Positions 24,701-33,544 of a DNA stretch of 35,691 nt are shown here, piece by piece. The translations under genes and the position numbers were made by a program. A model generated the notes under the pieces. That model was given only the letters and a program-made list of their open reading frames with translations. It was not told the origin of the DNA and did no database searches. Each line of letters opens with the position of its first letter. The first letter of the stretch is position 1. Source of the DNA: Planctomycetaceae bacterium (lineage in GTDB: Bacteria; Planctomycetota; Planctomycetia; Pirellulales; Pirellulaceae); NCBI GenBank assembly GCA_007121535.1, contig SKKK01000044.1, positions 1-35,691 on the forward strand, given 5' to 3'.

Positions 24701-25406
24701 CATGATCACTGCCGACGGCCTGTTGAACGTGCCCGATTACACTCGCACCTGCTCGTGTGCCTATCAACTGCAGACGTCGTTCGGACTGGTTCACTTGCCG
24801 GAGGTCGAGATGTGGACGACCAACACGTACGGCGACCCGGACCCGGGATCGATCCGCCGGGTGGGACTGAATTTCGGTGCGCCGGGCACCCGGATCGAAA
24901 ACGGCCTGATGTGGTTGAACTATCCCCCACGCGAGCATTTGGCAACGCCCAGCTTGCCCGTTGAATTGGAAACGAGCAACGGTCAGCAGCCGCGATACTT
25001 CCAACGCCATTCACTGCAGATCGATGCTGCGCCGCAGGACCTTCCGTGGGTTGCGGCCAATGGCGTCGAGGGGCTGCGTCGCCTTCGCTTGCAGGGACTG
25101 TCTCACGAAGGCGGCTCGACCGAGACAACTCGTTATACCGTGCGGCTGCATTTTGCCGAGCCCGAACACATCGAACCGGGCCAGCGAGTGTTCGATGTTC
25201 GCTTGCAGGGGAAAACCGTGCTGGAATCGCTGGACATCGTGCAAGCGGCCGGCCAGCCTCGCCGAGCTTATGTGGTGCAATGCGAGCACGTCGAGGTCGA
25301 CTCGGACGGTACGCTGGTATTGGAACTGATGCCATCGGAAGGCTCGCTCCACCCGCCGCTGATCTGCGGTCTCGAAGTCCGATTGGAACAAACAGCCCTC
25401 GAATAG
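21771..25406 (+). CDS. Exported PQQ-propeller / SAM-methyltransferase-like / PQQ / malectin-like protein
   Basis: This 1211-residue protein has a signal peptide (about 1-25). Residues 30-345 are a PQQ-type propeller (YDLQSGQQRWRYYTDG, CLDAASGDLQWRF). Residues about 375-500 resemble a class-I methyltransferase: motif I LVFGIGSGRLLDELL (GxGxG) and the acidic AFDPDPEKVRRF, then QQGDALN and IVCED. A second propeller runs from about 525 to 1080 and includes LSGVRAGCTNNMI and DYTRTCSCAYQLQ with conserved cysteines. Residues about 1105-1208 look malectin-like (RYTVRLHFAEPEHIEPGQRV). The start has GGGAGGA upstream. Since the protein is exported, a SAM enzyme role is doubtful; the domain may bind another ligand. 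Similar uncharacterised planctomycete proteins are known to me by pattern. Confidence 0.75.
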   Translation: MPCRSIKVAVLSMTALWIALGSAQGTERSDWPQWRHDAGRHGSSPQALAETLHLQWVRKLPEPQRAWPKQLDDHGKLAFDVSYEPVAADGLLFVPSMVTDSVTAYDLQSGQQRWRYYTDGPVRLAPAYDRGRLYVASDDGHLYCLDAASGDLQWRFQAVPSNRTVLGNQRLISVWPVRGAPVVHEGIVYFAAGVWPFEGAYVQALDAESAEILWQHSGTGNYSSDAYSETARSFSTISPQGYLAIDGDRLIVSGGRTTPAVFDRHTGELLEFDRVHGRLGGYAVSASADRYLLPLDHCQIQTGDQTHDSRQWSERVDGQVWRLLAADQRLVAVTEAGEIHVFGPEQRDPIVHALQPSELPDVQDEWTTRAAQLLDDTGARAGYALVFGIGSGRLLDELLVQSELHITAFDPDPEKVRRFRDRYAQTGYYGTRVAVQQGDALNVQVPPYIASLIVCEDAKAAGIDRGEAFAQALFHPLRPYGGAAYLVLPAEHQAAWADAVNKAALDGATLSQANGGARLDRPDALPGSDSWTHQHANAANTAYSGDGRVKAPLGLAWFGGTTNEKTLPRHMFGPLPQVVAGHLIVLGVDHISARCVYTGREVWSVALPSVGEFFTSPAHEERYQPGERVYFPSHHGANFVGSSFVSTPDSVYVLHMDRCLRLDLMTGEKLGEFHLPAREDLHAMLDQPTTSYAAQVTMPSDRRWGHISASGDLLIVAAYPHIYEQRPERPDLATPRGENHIVVERDVRWHWNATSSEYLLVMDRRTGQIHWVHQARHGFRHNAIATAGQRTFVIDHVSDEVWNWLQRRGLQPDEKPEIKAIDLQSGEVLWTYDQHVFGTWLSYSEKHDVLIQAGRPGGRSMLPDEPREEILALQGSDGSLLWQRRERFRHGPLALHEDQRRILPISLDLLTGEPVLNQHPLTEEAIPWSFDANKRCGTQNVSTHLLTFRSSMASYHDLVTDSGTANLSGVRAGCTNNMITADGLLNVPDYTRTCSCAYQLQTSFGLVHLPEVEMWTTNTYGDPDPGSIRRVGLNFGAPGTRIENGLMWLNYPPREHLATPSLPVELETSNGQQPRYFQRHSLQIDAAPQDLPWVAANGVEGLRRLRLQGLSHEGGSTETTRYTVRLHFAEPEHIEPGQRVFDVRLQGKTVLESLDIVQAAGQPRRAYVVQCEHVEVDSDGTLVLELMPSEGSLHPPLICGLEVRLEQTALE

Positions 25407-25435
25407 AGTTTTCAAACCTTGTAAGGAGTCATCCC

Positions 25436-26389
<954 letters not shown>

Positions 26390-26399
26390 GTGACGATCG

Positions 26400-27056
26400 A
26401 TGACCGAACCGCTGCTGGCCCCGTCGTTCCTGTTCCGGTTTTCGGTCCCCTGCCGTCGATTGAACAAGCCGTGGACGGCCAAGGGGATCGATCTGGACGC
26501 CGCTTACGGGATCCCTTCGTTCGGCGAATTGGAAGGCCTTCCCTTATTCGCCGAACTGCGGTTGGGTTGGGACCACGCCGGGCTGGCTTTCCATCTGCGG
26601 GTCGTTGGCAAGTCGCAAGCGCCTTGGTGCCGGGAGAGCCGGATCGAGGACAGTGACGGGCTGCGGCTTTGGATCGATACTCGCGATACTCATAATATCC
26701 ATCGCGCCAGCCGATTCTGTCATCAGTTCATCTTCCTGCCCACCGGGGGCGGCAGTCTGCAGCAAGCTCCCGTCGCCCGAGCGTTGGAGATCCACCGCGC
26801 CCGAGAGAATCCGAAGGCGACGGACCCGGGACTGCTGCGTTGTGTATCGCAAAGCTTCCACGACGGATACGGACTGCGAGGCTGGATCGCCGCCCGTTCC
26901 ATGACCGGATACGATCCCGACGAACATCCGCGCTTGGGATTCTGTTACGCCGTGGTCGATCGGCAACTGGGTTGGCAAACACTCTCGCTGGGGCCCGATT
27001 TTCCGATCGAGGAAGATCCCAGTCTGTGGGGCACGCTGGAATTGGTGGAAGCCTGA
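26400..27056 (+). CDS. CBM9-like / DOMON-fold planctomycete protein
   Basis: This 218-residue protein belongs to a planctomycete family resembling carbohydrate-binding module 9: residues about 35-130 contain PLFAELRLGWDHAGLAFHLR, then SDGLRLWIDTRDTHNIHRAS and FCHQFIFLP, and the end reads HPRLGFCYAVVDRQLGWQT and EDPSLWGTLELV. There is no obvious signal peptide, so it may be cytoplasmic or carried otherwise. It starts 10 bases after the isomerase stop. Sugar binding is inferred from fold similarity; no ligand residues are certain. Confidence 0.75.
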   Translation: MTEPLLAPSFLFRFSVPCRRLNKPWTAKGIDLDAAYGIPSFGELEGLPLFAELRLGWDHAGLAFHLRVVGKSQAPWCRESRIEDSDGLRLWIDTRDTHNIHRASRFCHQFIFLPTGGGSLQQAPVARALEIHRARENPKATDPGLLRCVSQSFHDGYGLRGWIAARSMTGYDPDEHPRLGFCYAVVDRQLGWQTLSLGPDFPIEEDPSLWGTLELVEA

Positions 27057-27066
27057 TGCTTGAAAC

Positions 27067-27101
27067 CCACGCCGGCTGCGTGGATTACGGGCGTCAGCCC
27101 G
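27067..27101 (+). terminator. Two small hairpins after the CBM9-like gene
   Basis: CCACGC at 27067-27072 pairs with GCGTGG at 27078-27083, and CGGGC at 27088-27092 pairs with GCCCG at 27097-27101. They start 10 bases after the CBM9-like stop. There is no U-tract, so they could be REP-like elements as well as a factor-dependent terminator. Confidence 0.4.
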
Positions 27102-27141
27102 CGTTAGGCCCTTCATGCGTCAAGATAACGCATGTCTGATC

Positions 27142-27191
27142 GTGCTCGTACTCGTGCGCGATCACGGGAAGCCGATTACGATTACGAGCAC
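27142..27191. repeat. Imperfect 14-bp inverted repeat of the CGTACTCGT type
   Basis: Left arm 27142-27155 (GTGCTCGTACTCGT) pairs with right arm 27178-27191 (ACGATTACGAGCAC) with one mismatch. The alternate GAGTACG/GATTACG wording is of a dispersed planctomycete repeat type. It lies in the 27057-27358 gap between convergent genes, which holds no gene. Confidence 0.6.
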
Positions 27192-27232
27192 GAGGTCAAC
27201 GATACCTTTCCGGTTATGGTTGCGCGGTTTGG

Positions 27233-27345
27233 TGAGCGGCACGGCGCTAGCCGCCGGTGTGAGCGGAAGGCCGGGGGTCGCTCAGGAAGGCCGGGGGCTA
27301 GCGCCCGCCCGCTCAGGAGACCGGCGGCTAGCGCCGAGCCGCTCA
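27233..27345. repeat. GC-rich hairpin repeat cluster in a convergent gap
   Basis: Arms 27233-27258 and 27320-27345 are inverted repeats with one mismatch in 26 (core GGCACGGCGCTAGCCGCCGG). Between them lie degenerate copies of GTGAGCGGAAGGCCGGGGG-type units ending GCTCAGGA. The arms match the inner arms of the element at 401-527. The position between convergent genes fits a bidirectional terminator or REP-like element. Confidence 0.75.
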
Positions 27346-27358
27346 GGAAGACCACGTC

Positions 27359-28957
27359 TTATCGATCGGGCGGATCTTGTTTCAGATGTCCGAAATCGGG
27401 CTCGTGTTGCACCGAGGTCCGCAACGCATCCCAGGCGGGTTCCGGGACGCGGTGCCCGCGTCGGGATCGCATGTTCTCGCGGAATCGTCGATCGCTGCGT
27501 CGATAGATCCAGGTTGTCCCGGCCATCGCGGCTAGCATCAGCAGGAACAGCCCGCCGCCGATCCAACCCCAAAGCGGATTCGATTCCATTCGTGTTTCGA
27601 TGATCTGCGGTGTGACCGCCAGAAACAATGGCCCCAACTGACGTTTGTCCTGACCGAACTGCTGGACGAATTCCGTACGGTACGCCCACAGCTTGAAGTA
27701 GAAACCGGCAACCAGCAATTGCTGGTCGACGTCCGGACCTTCCTCCAGTCCCTCCGGCAACTGCAGGACGTTGCAGTGGGCGGGATAGAAGTTCTGAAAG
27801 ACGGGACCTTCGGTCTCGCCGGGCCGCGAGACCAATCGGACTTGCTGGTCGCCCAACGGAATCTGCAGATCGATCTGGTAATAGTGATCGATGCCCAGTC
27901 GTTGATGGATGTCCGGGTCGTCGATCATGATCTTTTGCACGCGCCGAGCCCGCGCGAAGAACGCCAACAGACGGCCCTGCCAACGCTCGGGTTGGTTCAA
28001 CAGTTGCCCCAGATCGAATTCCCGAGAGGCTTGTTGCAGGATGGTCGCTGGCGAAGCGCGGCCGGTCGCCGCCAAGATTTGATAGAACGGTTCACGATCG
28101 CTTGCCACAAGGGGCCGGCCGTTGCTTCGTCGCACGGCATCCAACAGCCCGACGTCGACCCCCAGATCGCCCAGCAGCACTTCGTCCCGGCCGATTCCCC
28201 ATTGCGGACTGGGGCGGTCCGGCAACCAGGCGATTCGCTCGGCCGTGAAGTACAGTGTGGCCGCCGTTTCCTCGCTCGATCCGCTCTTGAGAAACAGGCC
28301 CAAGCATGCCACGCGTTCGTCCAATTCGGTTCCCTCCCGCCAGTTGTCGGGCAACTGACGCGTGAATACCGTGGCGGGCTTGGCTGTCGGCTCCAAGATC
28401 AAATCCACTTGAAAATACTCGCGGAACTCCATGCGTTCGGCGGCCTCCGGCGGCAACTGCCGGCGCGTCACCCGCTGGGCTCGCCCCCGAAGATCGAAGA
28501 TCTCGATGCGATGGGCATCGGGATCGTCCGCCAAGAGCTGCCAGGGTACATCGTCGCGGCGCCAGGCGTGGAGTTTGTCCAGGCCGAAACGAGGCATGTT
28601 GAACAAGATTTTCCACAGCGTTTCTTCTTCGGCCTCGATCAACGGTCGTCCATCCATGAGTTGACGCAGTTCGCTTTCGCCCACATTGAATAAGGACAGC
28701 ATTTCGCGGGCGCTGGACAAGCGCTTCCCACCCGGATCCGGCCCTCCCGTCTTTGGACGATTCCACGGCAACCCGACGCTTGGTTTCGCGGCAGCCGTCG
28801 GCGGATCATCATCGGCAGCGGGCTCAGCGACCGGCGCGGACTGTCCCATGGCCAGGGGCAGACCCCACGAGAACACGAGCATCGCCGCGATGATCCCGAC
28901 AAGAACTCGCACGATCATCCGCTCTTGCCGCGGCCGCACTGGATGCACGTTGTTCAT
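27359..28957 (-). CDS. Membrane-anchored protein with two copies of an unknown module
   Basis: This 532-residue protein has an N-terminal hydrophobic segment (VRVLVGIIAAMLVFSWGLPL, about 15-34) and a C-terminal membrane segment (about 470-492), with the bulk extracytoplasmic. Two related modules are seen: the first ends CLGLFLKSGSSEETAATLYF, the second is LLNQPERWQGRLLAFFARAR...HYYQIDLQIP ending GFYFKLWAYR...LGPLFLAVTP. The partner upstream has one such module. The start at 28957 follows AAGGAGGTGG; the open frame extending to 29362 runs antisense through the partner. It overlaps the partner stop as ATGA. Function is unknown. Confidence 0.75.
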   Translation of the reverse strand: MNNVHPVRPRQERMIVRVLVGIIAAMLVFSWGLPLAMGQSAPVAEPAADDDPPTAAAKPSVGLPWNRPKTGGPDPGGKRLSSAREMLSLFNVGESELRQLMDGRPLIEAEEETLWKILFNMPRFGLDKLHAWRRDDVPWQLLADDPDAHRIEIFDLRGRAQRVTRRQLPPEAAERMEFREYFQVDLILEPTAKPATVFTRQLPDNWREGTELDERVACLGLFLKSGSSEETAATLYFTAERIAWLPDRPSPQWGIGRDEVLLGDLGVDVGLLDAVRRSNGRPLVASDREPFYQILAATGRASPATILQQASREFDLGQLLNQPERWQGRLLAFFARARRVQKIMIDDPDIHQRLGIDHYYQIDLQIPLGDQQVRLVSRPGETEGPVFQNFYPAHCNVLQLPEGLEEGPDVDQQLLVAGFYFKLWAYRTEFVQQFGQDKRQLGPLFLAVTPQIIETRMESNPLWGWIGGGLFLLMLAAMAGTTWIYRRSDRRFRENMRSRRGHRVPEPAWDALRTSVQHEPDFGHLKQDPPDR

Positions 28958-30375
28958 GATCCACCTCCTTGCTTTGCCCTCGACGCGATTCGCTGGCGCA
29001 GCGCTCGAGGCGTTGATCGTCCGCTGAACCAATGGGCCAGTGTGGCAACCCCAGCGCCGAAAAGGGCCGTACCGGCGATCAGGCCCAGCCAGAAGGTCCA
29101 GCCGGGAAGCCGCTCGGGATCGGCCACTCCGATACTGCCGGGCGACCAGGAAACCGTGCGGGACAACAGGACGGGCGCCAATCGCGTGCCGTCCTGGGCG
29201 GGGTAGGGCCAACGCTTGAAGAAGAAACCCGTGATCTCGACCGGCTCGTCCATATCCACGATCGATCCGGGAGCCCCCGCGATCCCGGCGGCCGGGAAAT
29301 GCTCGGGGATCTCCAGGCTGTAGATCACGATCGGGGAATTCGAACCGCTTGGTTGCAACCATAGTCGGAAATAGTTCGCGATCCCGTAAATGTTTGCGGG
29401 CGCCTCCATGAACTCAGCGCGCCGAGCCGCTCCTTGCACGGTGACCAGCCGTCCGCGATACACGTCCGGCTGCTTGAACAATTGGCCGAAACTGACCAAC
29501 GGTGCACCCATCCGCGAAGGGTCGCCCACGTCGTTACTGGCCAATCGCTCGAACAGCCGGAACCAGGCATCCGTCTCGGCGGCTCGAAAAACGGTATTGT
29601 CTCGAACTTCCGCCAAGAATACGGTATCCAATTCTGCCTGGATCGACTGGATCTCGGTCTGATGCTCGGTGGTCGACGGCGGAGATTCAGCCAGATGCTT
29701 CAGGGCAGACAGGGACCGCTCTTGCCATTGCTGCTGCATGTGGTCCAGGATGTCCCGCCATTGTGATCGCTCGTCCTCGGTCAAGGCGATCTCTTCGTCG
29801 TCCAGTGACTGGCGAGCTTGCTGCAGGTAGTGATTCCAGCCCTCGTCCAGCCACTGCACCAGATCGGGCCAAGCTTGACGAGTCGCCGGATCAGCCGGCT
29901 GGCCGTCGCGAGCCGCCTTCAATCCTCTCAAGAACCGTTGGCGCATATCAAGGTCCATGGCCTGCATCAGGCCCGACCAGGCATCGGTCCGAGCCTGAGC
30001 CAAACGAGCCGAATCCGAAAAAGGTTCTGGCGCGTCCGGCAACGCGGGCAGAGAGGGCGTCGGGGACGGCTGCTGGTCCGCTCGAATCCCCGTCACCAGC
30101 GGGCCGAATTCGGAATCCGGATCGCTGCTAAGGCCCGACTCGCGCATTCGCGTGTCCACCCGAGCCCCTTGCTCGTCGGGGATCGGCTGGCCTTGCAGGT
30201 ACCATAGCCAATGAAAGTTCTCTGCCTTCTGAGCTTCGTTCATCATCAACAGCACCAGCAGAAGCAACCCGGCCAGTAGCAGTACCCTGCGATGGTCATT
30301 TTGGGTACCGCGGTACATTCCCGGGCGTGATCGATCACCGCGTTTCGAAGGAGCAGGCCGAAAATCCAGAGCCAT
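28954..30375 (-). CDS. Membrane protein with one copy of the same unknown module
   Basis: This 473-residue protein has an N-terminal membrane segment (RVLLLAGLLLLVLLMM, about 31-47), a helical middle (about 120-285, rich in Q, E and D) and a module LFKQPDVYRGRLVTVQGAAR...YFRLWLQPS ending GFFFKRWPYPAQ...LAPVLLSRTV, then a membrane segment near 430-455. The GRLV strand and following basic stretch suggest a small beta-barrel, but no family is recognised with certainty. The start at 30375 is preceded by no clear ribosome site. It is the first gene of the pair and diverges from the ECF sigma gene. Confidence 0.7.
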   Translation of the reverse strand: MALDFRPAPSKRGDRSRPGMYRGTQNDHRRVLLLAGLLLLVLLMMNEAQKAENFHWLWYLQGQPIPDEQGARVDTRMRESGLSSDPDSEFGPLVTGIRADQQPSPTPSLPALPDAPEPFSDSARLAQARTDAWSGLMQAMDLDMRQRFLRGLKAARDGQPADPATRQAWPDLVQWLDEGWNHYLQQARQSLDDEEIALTEDERSQWRDILDHMQQQWQERSLSALKHLAESPPSTTEHQTEIQSIQAELDTVFLAEVRDNTVFRAAETDAWFRLFERLASNDVGDPSRMGAPLVSFGQLFKQPDVYRGRLVTVQGAARRAEFMEAPANIYGIANYFRLWLQPSGSNSPIVIYSLEIPEHFPAAGIAGAPGSIVDMDEPVEITGFFFKRWPYPAQDGTRLAPVLLSRTVSWSPGSIGVADPERLPGWTFWLGLIAGTALFGAGVATLAHWFSGRSTPRALRQRIASRAKQGGGS

Positions 30376-30715
30376 GTTCAGAAAAACCTGAGTGTGGGGA
30401 AAGACAGCGGGGGGGAGCGGTTGGCTCCCGCCTGAGACGCGTAAAACCATTCGTTCCAACGTCGTGGCGGTATTTCCCGCGCGAGGATGCTTGGTTTTGT
30501 TGTCAATTATGGCGAACATGGGTTACGATGGAATGGTACACGAGGCTTCGATGCCATTTCACGCAAGAATGAAATCAATCTACCCAATTACAGGGGGTTG
30601 GCAGCGGATTTTAGTCTTCAGGGGCACAGACGGCATGGAATAACCTTTCTGGTTCGCGGCGAATCGAATGGCTGGCTGACTGGGAGGGTGAACCGACCCT
30701 GTTGAGACAGAAAGG
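30376..30715. promoter_or_regulatory. Divergent region between membrane operon and sigma gene
   Basis: A 340-base gap with no gene, containing the promoters of both operons. An AT-richer stretch lies near 30490-30610. No sigma-factor autoregulation motif of the AAC type could be fixed with confidence. Confidence 0.3.
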
Positions 30716-31222
30716 GTGGTTTTGGCGCTCTCGCAGGCGGACTTTCATCGATTGGTCGACCAGCACGGTCCGGCACTGTACCGGATGGCGTTTCGCATGA
30801 TCGGCGACGCTCACGAAGCGGAGGACATGGTCCAAGAGGCCTTCCGCTCGGTGTGGAAGAGTCGTCAGCGTTACGACCCGGGACGGGGAGACCGCGCTTG
30901 GTTGGTGTCGATTTTACGTCGGCGAGTGATCGACCGTTGGCGGAAGCGTCCGCCTCCCAAACCGTTGGCCGACGAGGGGCCGCTGGAGATCAGCGTGATG
31001 GGCGAGGACCCGTTGGCGGGCGAGTTCACTGACGAGGTTCAAGCGGCCTTGGACCGGTTGCCCGACGAGCTGCGCGAGACACTGCTGACGGTGGTGGTCG
31101 GCGAGTTGACGCACCAGGAGGCGGCCGACTTGCTGGGAGTGCCTCTGGGGACGGTGCTGTCGCGGGTGAGCCGAGCCCGAGCGAGGTTGCGAGAATATTT
31201 GTTATCCCATGCCAACACATGA
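30716..31222 (+). CDS. ECF-type RNA polymerase sigma factor
   Basis: This 168-residue protein has sigma region 2 (VDQHGPALYRMAFRMIGD, EAEDMVQEAFRSVWK, and RAWLVSILRRRVIDRWRK) and region 4 (LDRLPDELRETLLTVVVGEL and EAADLLGVPLGTVLSRVSRA). It has no region 1.1 or 3 and is thus an extracytoplasmic-function sigma factor. The likely start is GTG 30716; TTG 30722 is an alternative and AAAGG lies just upstream. Its 3' end overlaps the vWA gene by 14 bases, the arrangement usual for sigma and anti-sigma genes. Confidence 0.9.
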   Translation: MVLALSQADFHRLVDQHGPALYRMAFRMIGDAHEAEDMVQEAFRSVWKSRQRYDPGRGDRAWLVSILRRRVIDRWRKRPPPKPLADEGPLEISVMGEDPLAGEFTDEVQAALDRLPDELRETLLTVVVGELTHQEAADLLGVPLGTVLSRVSRARARLREYLLSHANT

Positions 31223-33407
31223 CGACAAGTCGCTGGACGAGAAACTGCGGGACGTTCCCGTCCCGGCAGGCCTGTCGTCGCGGCTGCGCGGTATTTCGCG
31301 ATGGGATGATCGTCACTTGGATGCTTGGTTGTGCGACGTGCCGGCGCCGCCGGGTCTTGGTCATCGCTTGCGGCAAATCGTCGACGACCAGCGTCTGGAC
31401 GACCGGTTGAAGGACGTGACGTTGCCATCGGTCGTGGTCGCCCGTGCCCGGATCATTCCCCATCGTCGCGTGCGATCGCGAATCGGTCGCTTCATGTTGG
31501 CGGCTTCGCTTTTGATCGCCCTGTCGATCGGCACGGCCGGATGGCTGGGGGGCGTTCTCTGGTTGGTACGTCCTGTCGATCGGCCTCAACTGACCCTGAT
31601 GGTCATGGATCGGGGGCCTTTGCACTTGAACAGTCCGTCGCCATCGGACGCACGGATCGTTGCCGGCTCGGGATGGAACGATCCCCCGGATGTTCCTGCA
31701 TGGGACGGGTCTTCGACAGATGATCTTCCCTTGATGCTGACGACCGACCGAGTGGTGATGGGACCCGCAGGTAGACTGATTCACGAGTGGGGTTCGGAGT
31801 GGGATCCGAACACACATTGGGTGCGCCTGCGATGGCCCGTATTCGGCTACCTCCATCCTGAACCCTCGTCCATGCCGGATTTGGAAAGGGTGGAACTGCC
31901 CGAGCCTCGAGGCATGCCCATCTCGTTGGCGCGCGAGTTCGACCGCGAGTTTTTCTTCAGCCGCGGCGCTTCGCCGCCCATCGTGAACCGGCCGAATTCC
32001 GATACCCGGCGTGTGACGGTTCCGTTATCGGCCCGGACATCCAGTTGGGAACGGTTGCGGCAAAACGTACAGCGTGAGCGGCTGCCGCCAACCGATCGGA
32101 TTCACGTCGAAGATTTCCTGGCGGCCCTCGATTACCGCTTGGCTGCACCCGATCCCGGACAACTAGCCCTGCGCTCGGCGGCGGGTGTCTCGGTCTTTAA
32201 TCCTCGACCGGCCGGACTGTTGCAAGTCAGCGTCAAAGCTGGCACGCCCCGCGTCTGGCCGCGTTCGGCGACGCACTTGACCGTGGCGTTGGACGCTTCG
32301 GCCAGCATGGATTGGGATCGACGATTCGCGGTGGCTCGGGAGGGCATCGTGCAAGCGCTGGCACAATTGAGGCCGGAAGATCGCTTTTCGCTGGTTGTGT
32401 TTCGCGAAGAACCGCAACTGCTGGTCAGCCAGGCGAGCAGCGATGATTTGCAGACGGTGTTCGCGACACTCGATGGCCTGGAACCGGCGGGCGGAGCGAA
32501 CGTTGGCGAAGCCTTGCCCCGGGGAATCGCAGCCGCGCTGGAAACCGATGGCGATCGGACGATCGAGCGTCGATTGATGCTGATCAGCGACAGTCCGGCG
32601 CTCTTGAATCCGAAAGCTGCCGCGGGAATCGAGCGACTGATGCAAGACGCTGCGGCCTTCGGGTTCGATGTCCTGGATCTAAGCGATCAAGAGGAAGCTG
32701 ATCCCCAACTTGAGAGATTCGTTTATACAACCGGTGGTAATTTTCACCGAGTCGATTCGTCCGCGGATGTCCGCTGGGCGTTGCTCGACAGCCTCCGAGG
32801 CTCAGCGGACCTGGTGGCTCGACAAGCCGAATTGACGGTCGATTTCAATCCGGAAGCCGTCGCGGCCTATCGTTTGATCGGGCACGAATCACCCAACGCA
32901 ACTAGCTACGGAACCGCCACCATGACGGCGGACTTGCGGGAAGGTCAAGAGTTGACCTCGCTGTTTGAGGTGTGGTTGAAGCCCAACCAGGTGGACGATG
33001 TCGCGGTGGCACAGCTCCGTTGGCGCGACGCGAAGGACGATCAACGTGGTGGCACGGAATCGATTCGCATCAGTCGAGTGCAATTCAGCACGTCACTGGA
33101 AGGTTGCGCGGTATCCTTACAGCAGGCGGCGATCGTGGCCGAGGCGGTTGAGGTACTCACGCATGCGTTTAATTTCGACGTGGTGGGCGACGACCGCTAC
33201 CGTTACAGCCCGAAGCCTCGGAACATTCGTCATGTCTTGCTGGCCGTCGAACAAGCCAATCCGCAGCTTCGCGACCGGCCGGACTTTCAGCGGATGTTAA
33301 GCTTTTTGACAAGGGCGAACCGGATCGCGTCCGATCGCCCCCTGGCGGCGACTCGCTCGGGGCAGCGGGGCATGGTCGCCGGTCGCTGGCGAGAATCGAG
33401 GGAGTAG
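31209..33407 (+). CDS. Transmembrane vWA protein of YfbK type, possible sigma regulator
   Basis: This 732-residue protein begins with three imperfect repeats of LDxxLRDVPVPxGLxxRLR (about residues 8-80), then a membrane segment (about 97-120), an extracytoplasmic region with the YfbK N-terminal motif VEDFLAALDYRLA (about 300), a vWA domain with MIDAS DASAS (Asp362, Ser364, Ser366), VVFREEP and a C-terminal DUF3520-like region (YRYSPKPRNIRHVL). The cytosolic repeats and overlap with the sigma gene suggest it binds the sigma factor and senses an outside signal through vWA. This is inference; no ZAS zinc motif (HxxxCxxC) is seen. Confidence 0.8.
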   Translation: MPTHDDKSLDEKLRDVPVPAGLSSRLRGISRWDDRHLDAWLCDVPAPPGLGHRLRQIVDDQRLDDRLKDVTLPSVVVARARIIPHRRVRSRIGRFMLAASLLIALSIGTAGWLGGVLWLVRPVDRPQLTLMVMDRGPLHLNSPSPSDARIVAGSGWNDPPDVPAWDGSSTDDLPLMLTTDRVVMGPAGRLIHEWGSEWDPNTHWVRLRWPVFGYLHPEPSSMPDLERVELPEPRGMPISLAREFDREFFFSRGASPPIVNRPNSDTRRVTVPLSARTSSWERLRQNVQRERLPPTDRIHVEDFLAALDYRLAAPDPGQLALRSAAGVSVFNPRPAGLLQVSVKAGTPRVWPRSATHLTVALDASASMDWDRRFAVAREGIVQALAQLRPEDRFSLVVFREEPQLLVSQASSDDLQTVFATLDGLEPAGGANVGEALPRGIAAALETDGDRTIERRLMLISDSPALLNPKAAAGIERLMQDAAAFGFDVLDLSDQEEADPQLERFVYTTGGNFHRVDSSADVRWALLDSLRGSADLVARQAELTVDFNPEAVAAYRLIGHESPNATSYGTATMTADLREGQELTSLFEVWLKPNQVDDVAVAQLRWRDAKDDQRGGTESIRISRVQFSTSLEGCAVSLQQAAIVAEAVEVLTHAFNFDVVGDDRYRYSPKPRNIRHVLLAVEQANPQLRDRPDFQRMLSFLTRANRIASDRPLAATRSGQRGMVAGRWRESRE

Positions 33408-33544
33408 AGGGCTTATCGATCCATGGCTATTCGGCTTGCGTACAGGTTAGGAAGAAGCTACCTTTTTGATTAGGAAGATTCCTCGCGGGGTCCAGCGAGA
33501 TTTGCCACCGCCTTGCGGGTGGTGTCATCGGAGGAGCGTACAAT

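Noticed and set aside
27359-29362. Extended 667-codon reading of the second membrane protein
   Set aside because: The part beyond 28957 is antisense-frame sequence through the partner gene; the strong AAGGAGGTGG site fixes the start at 28957.
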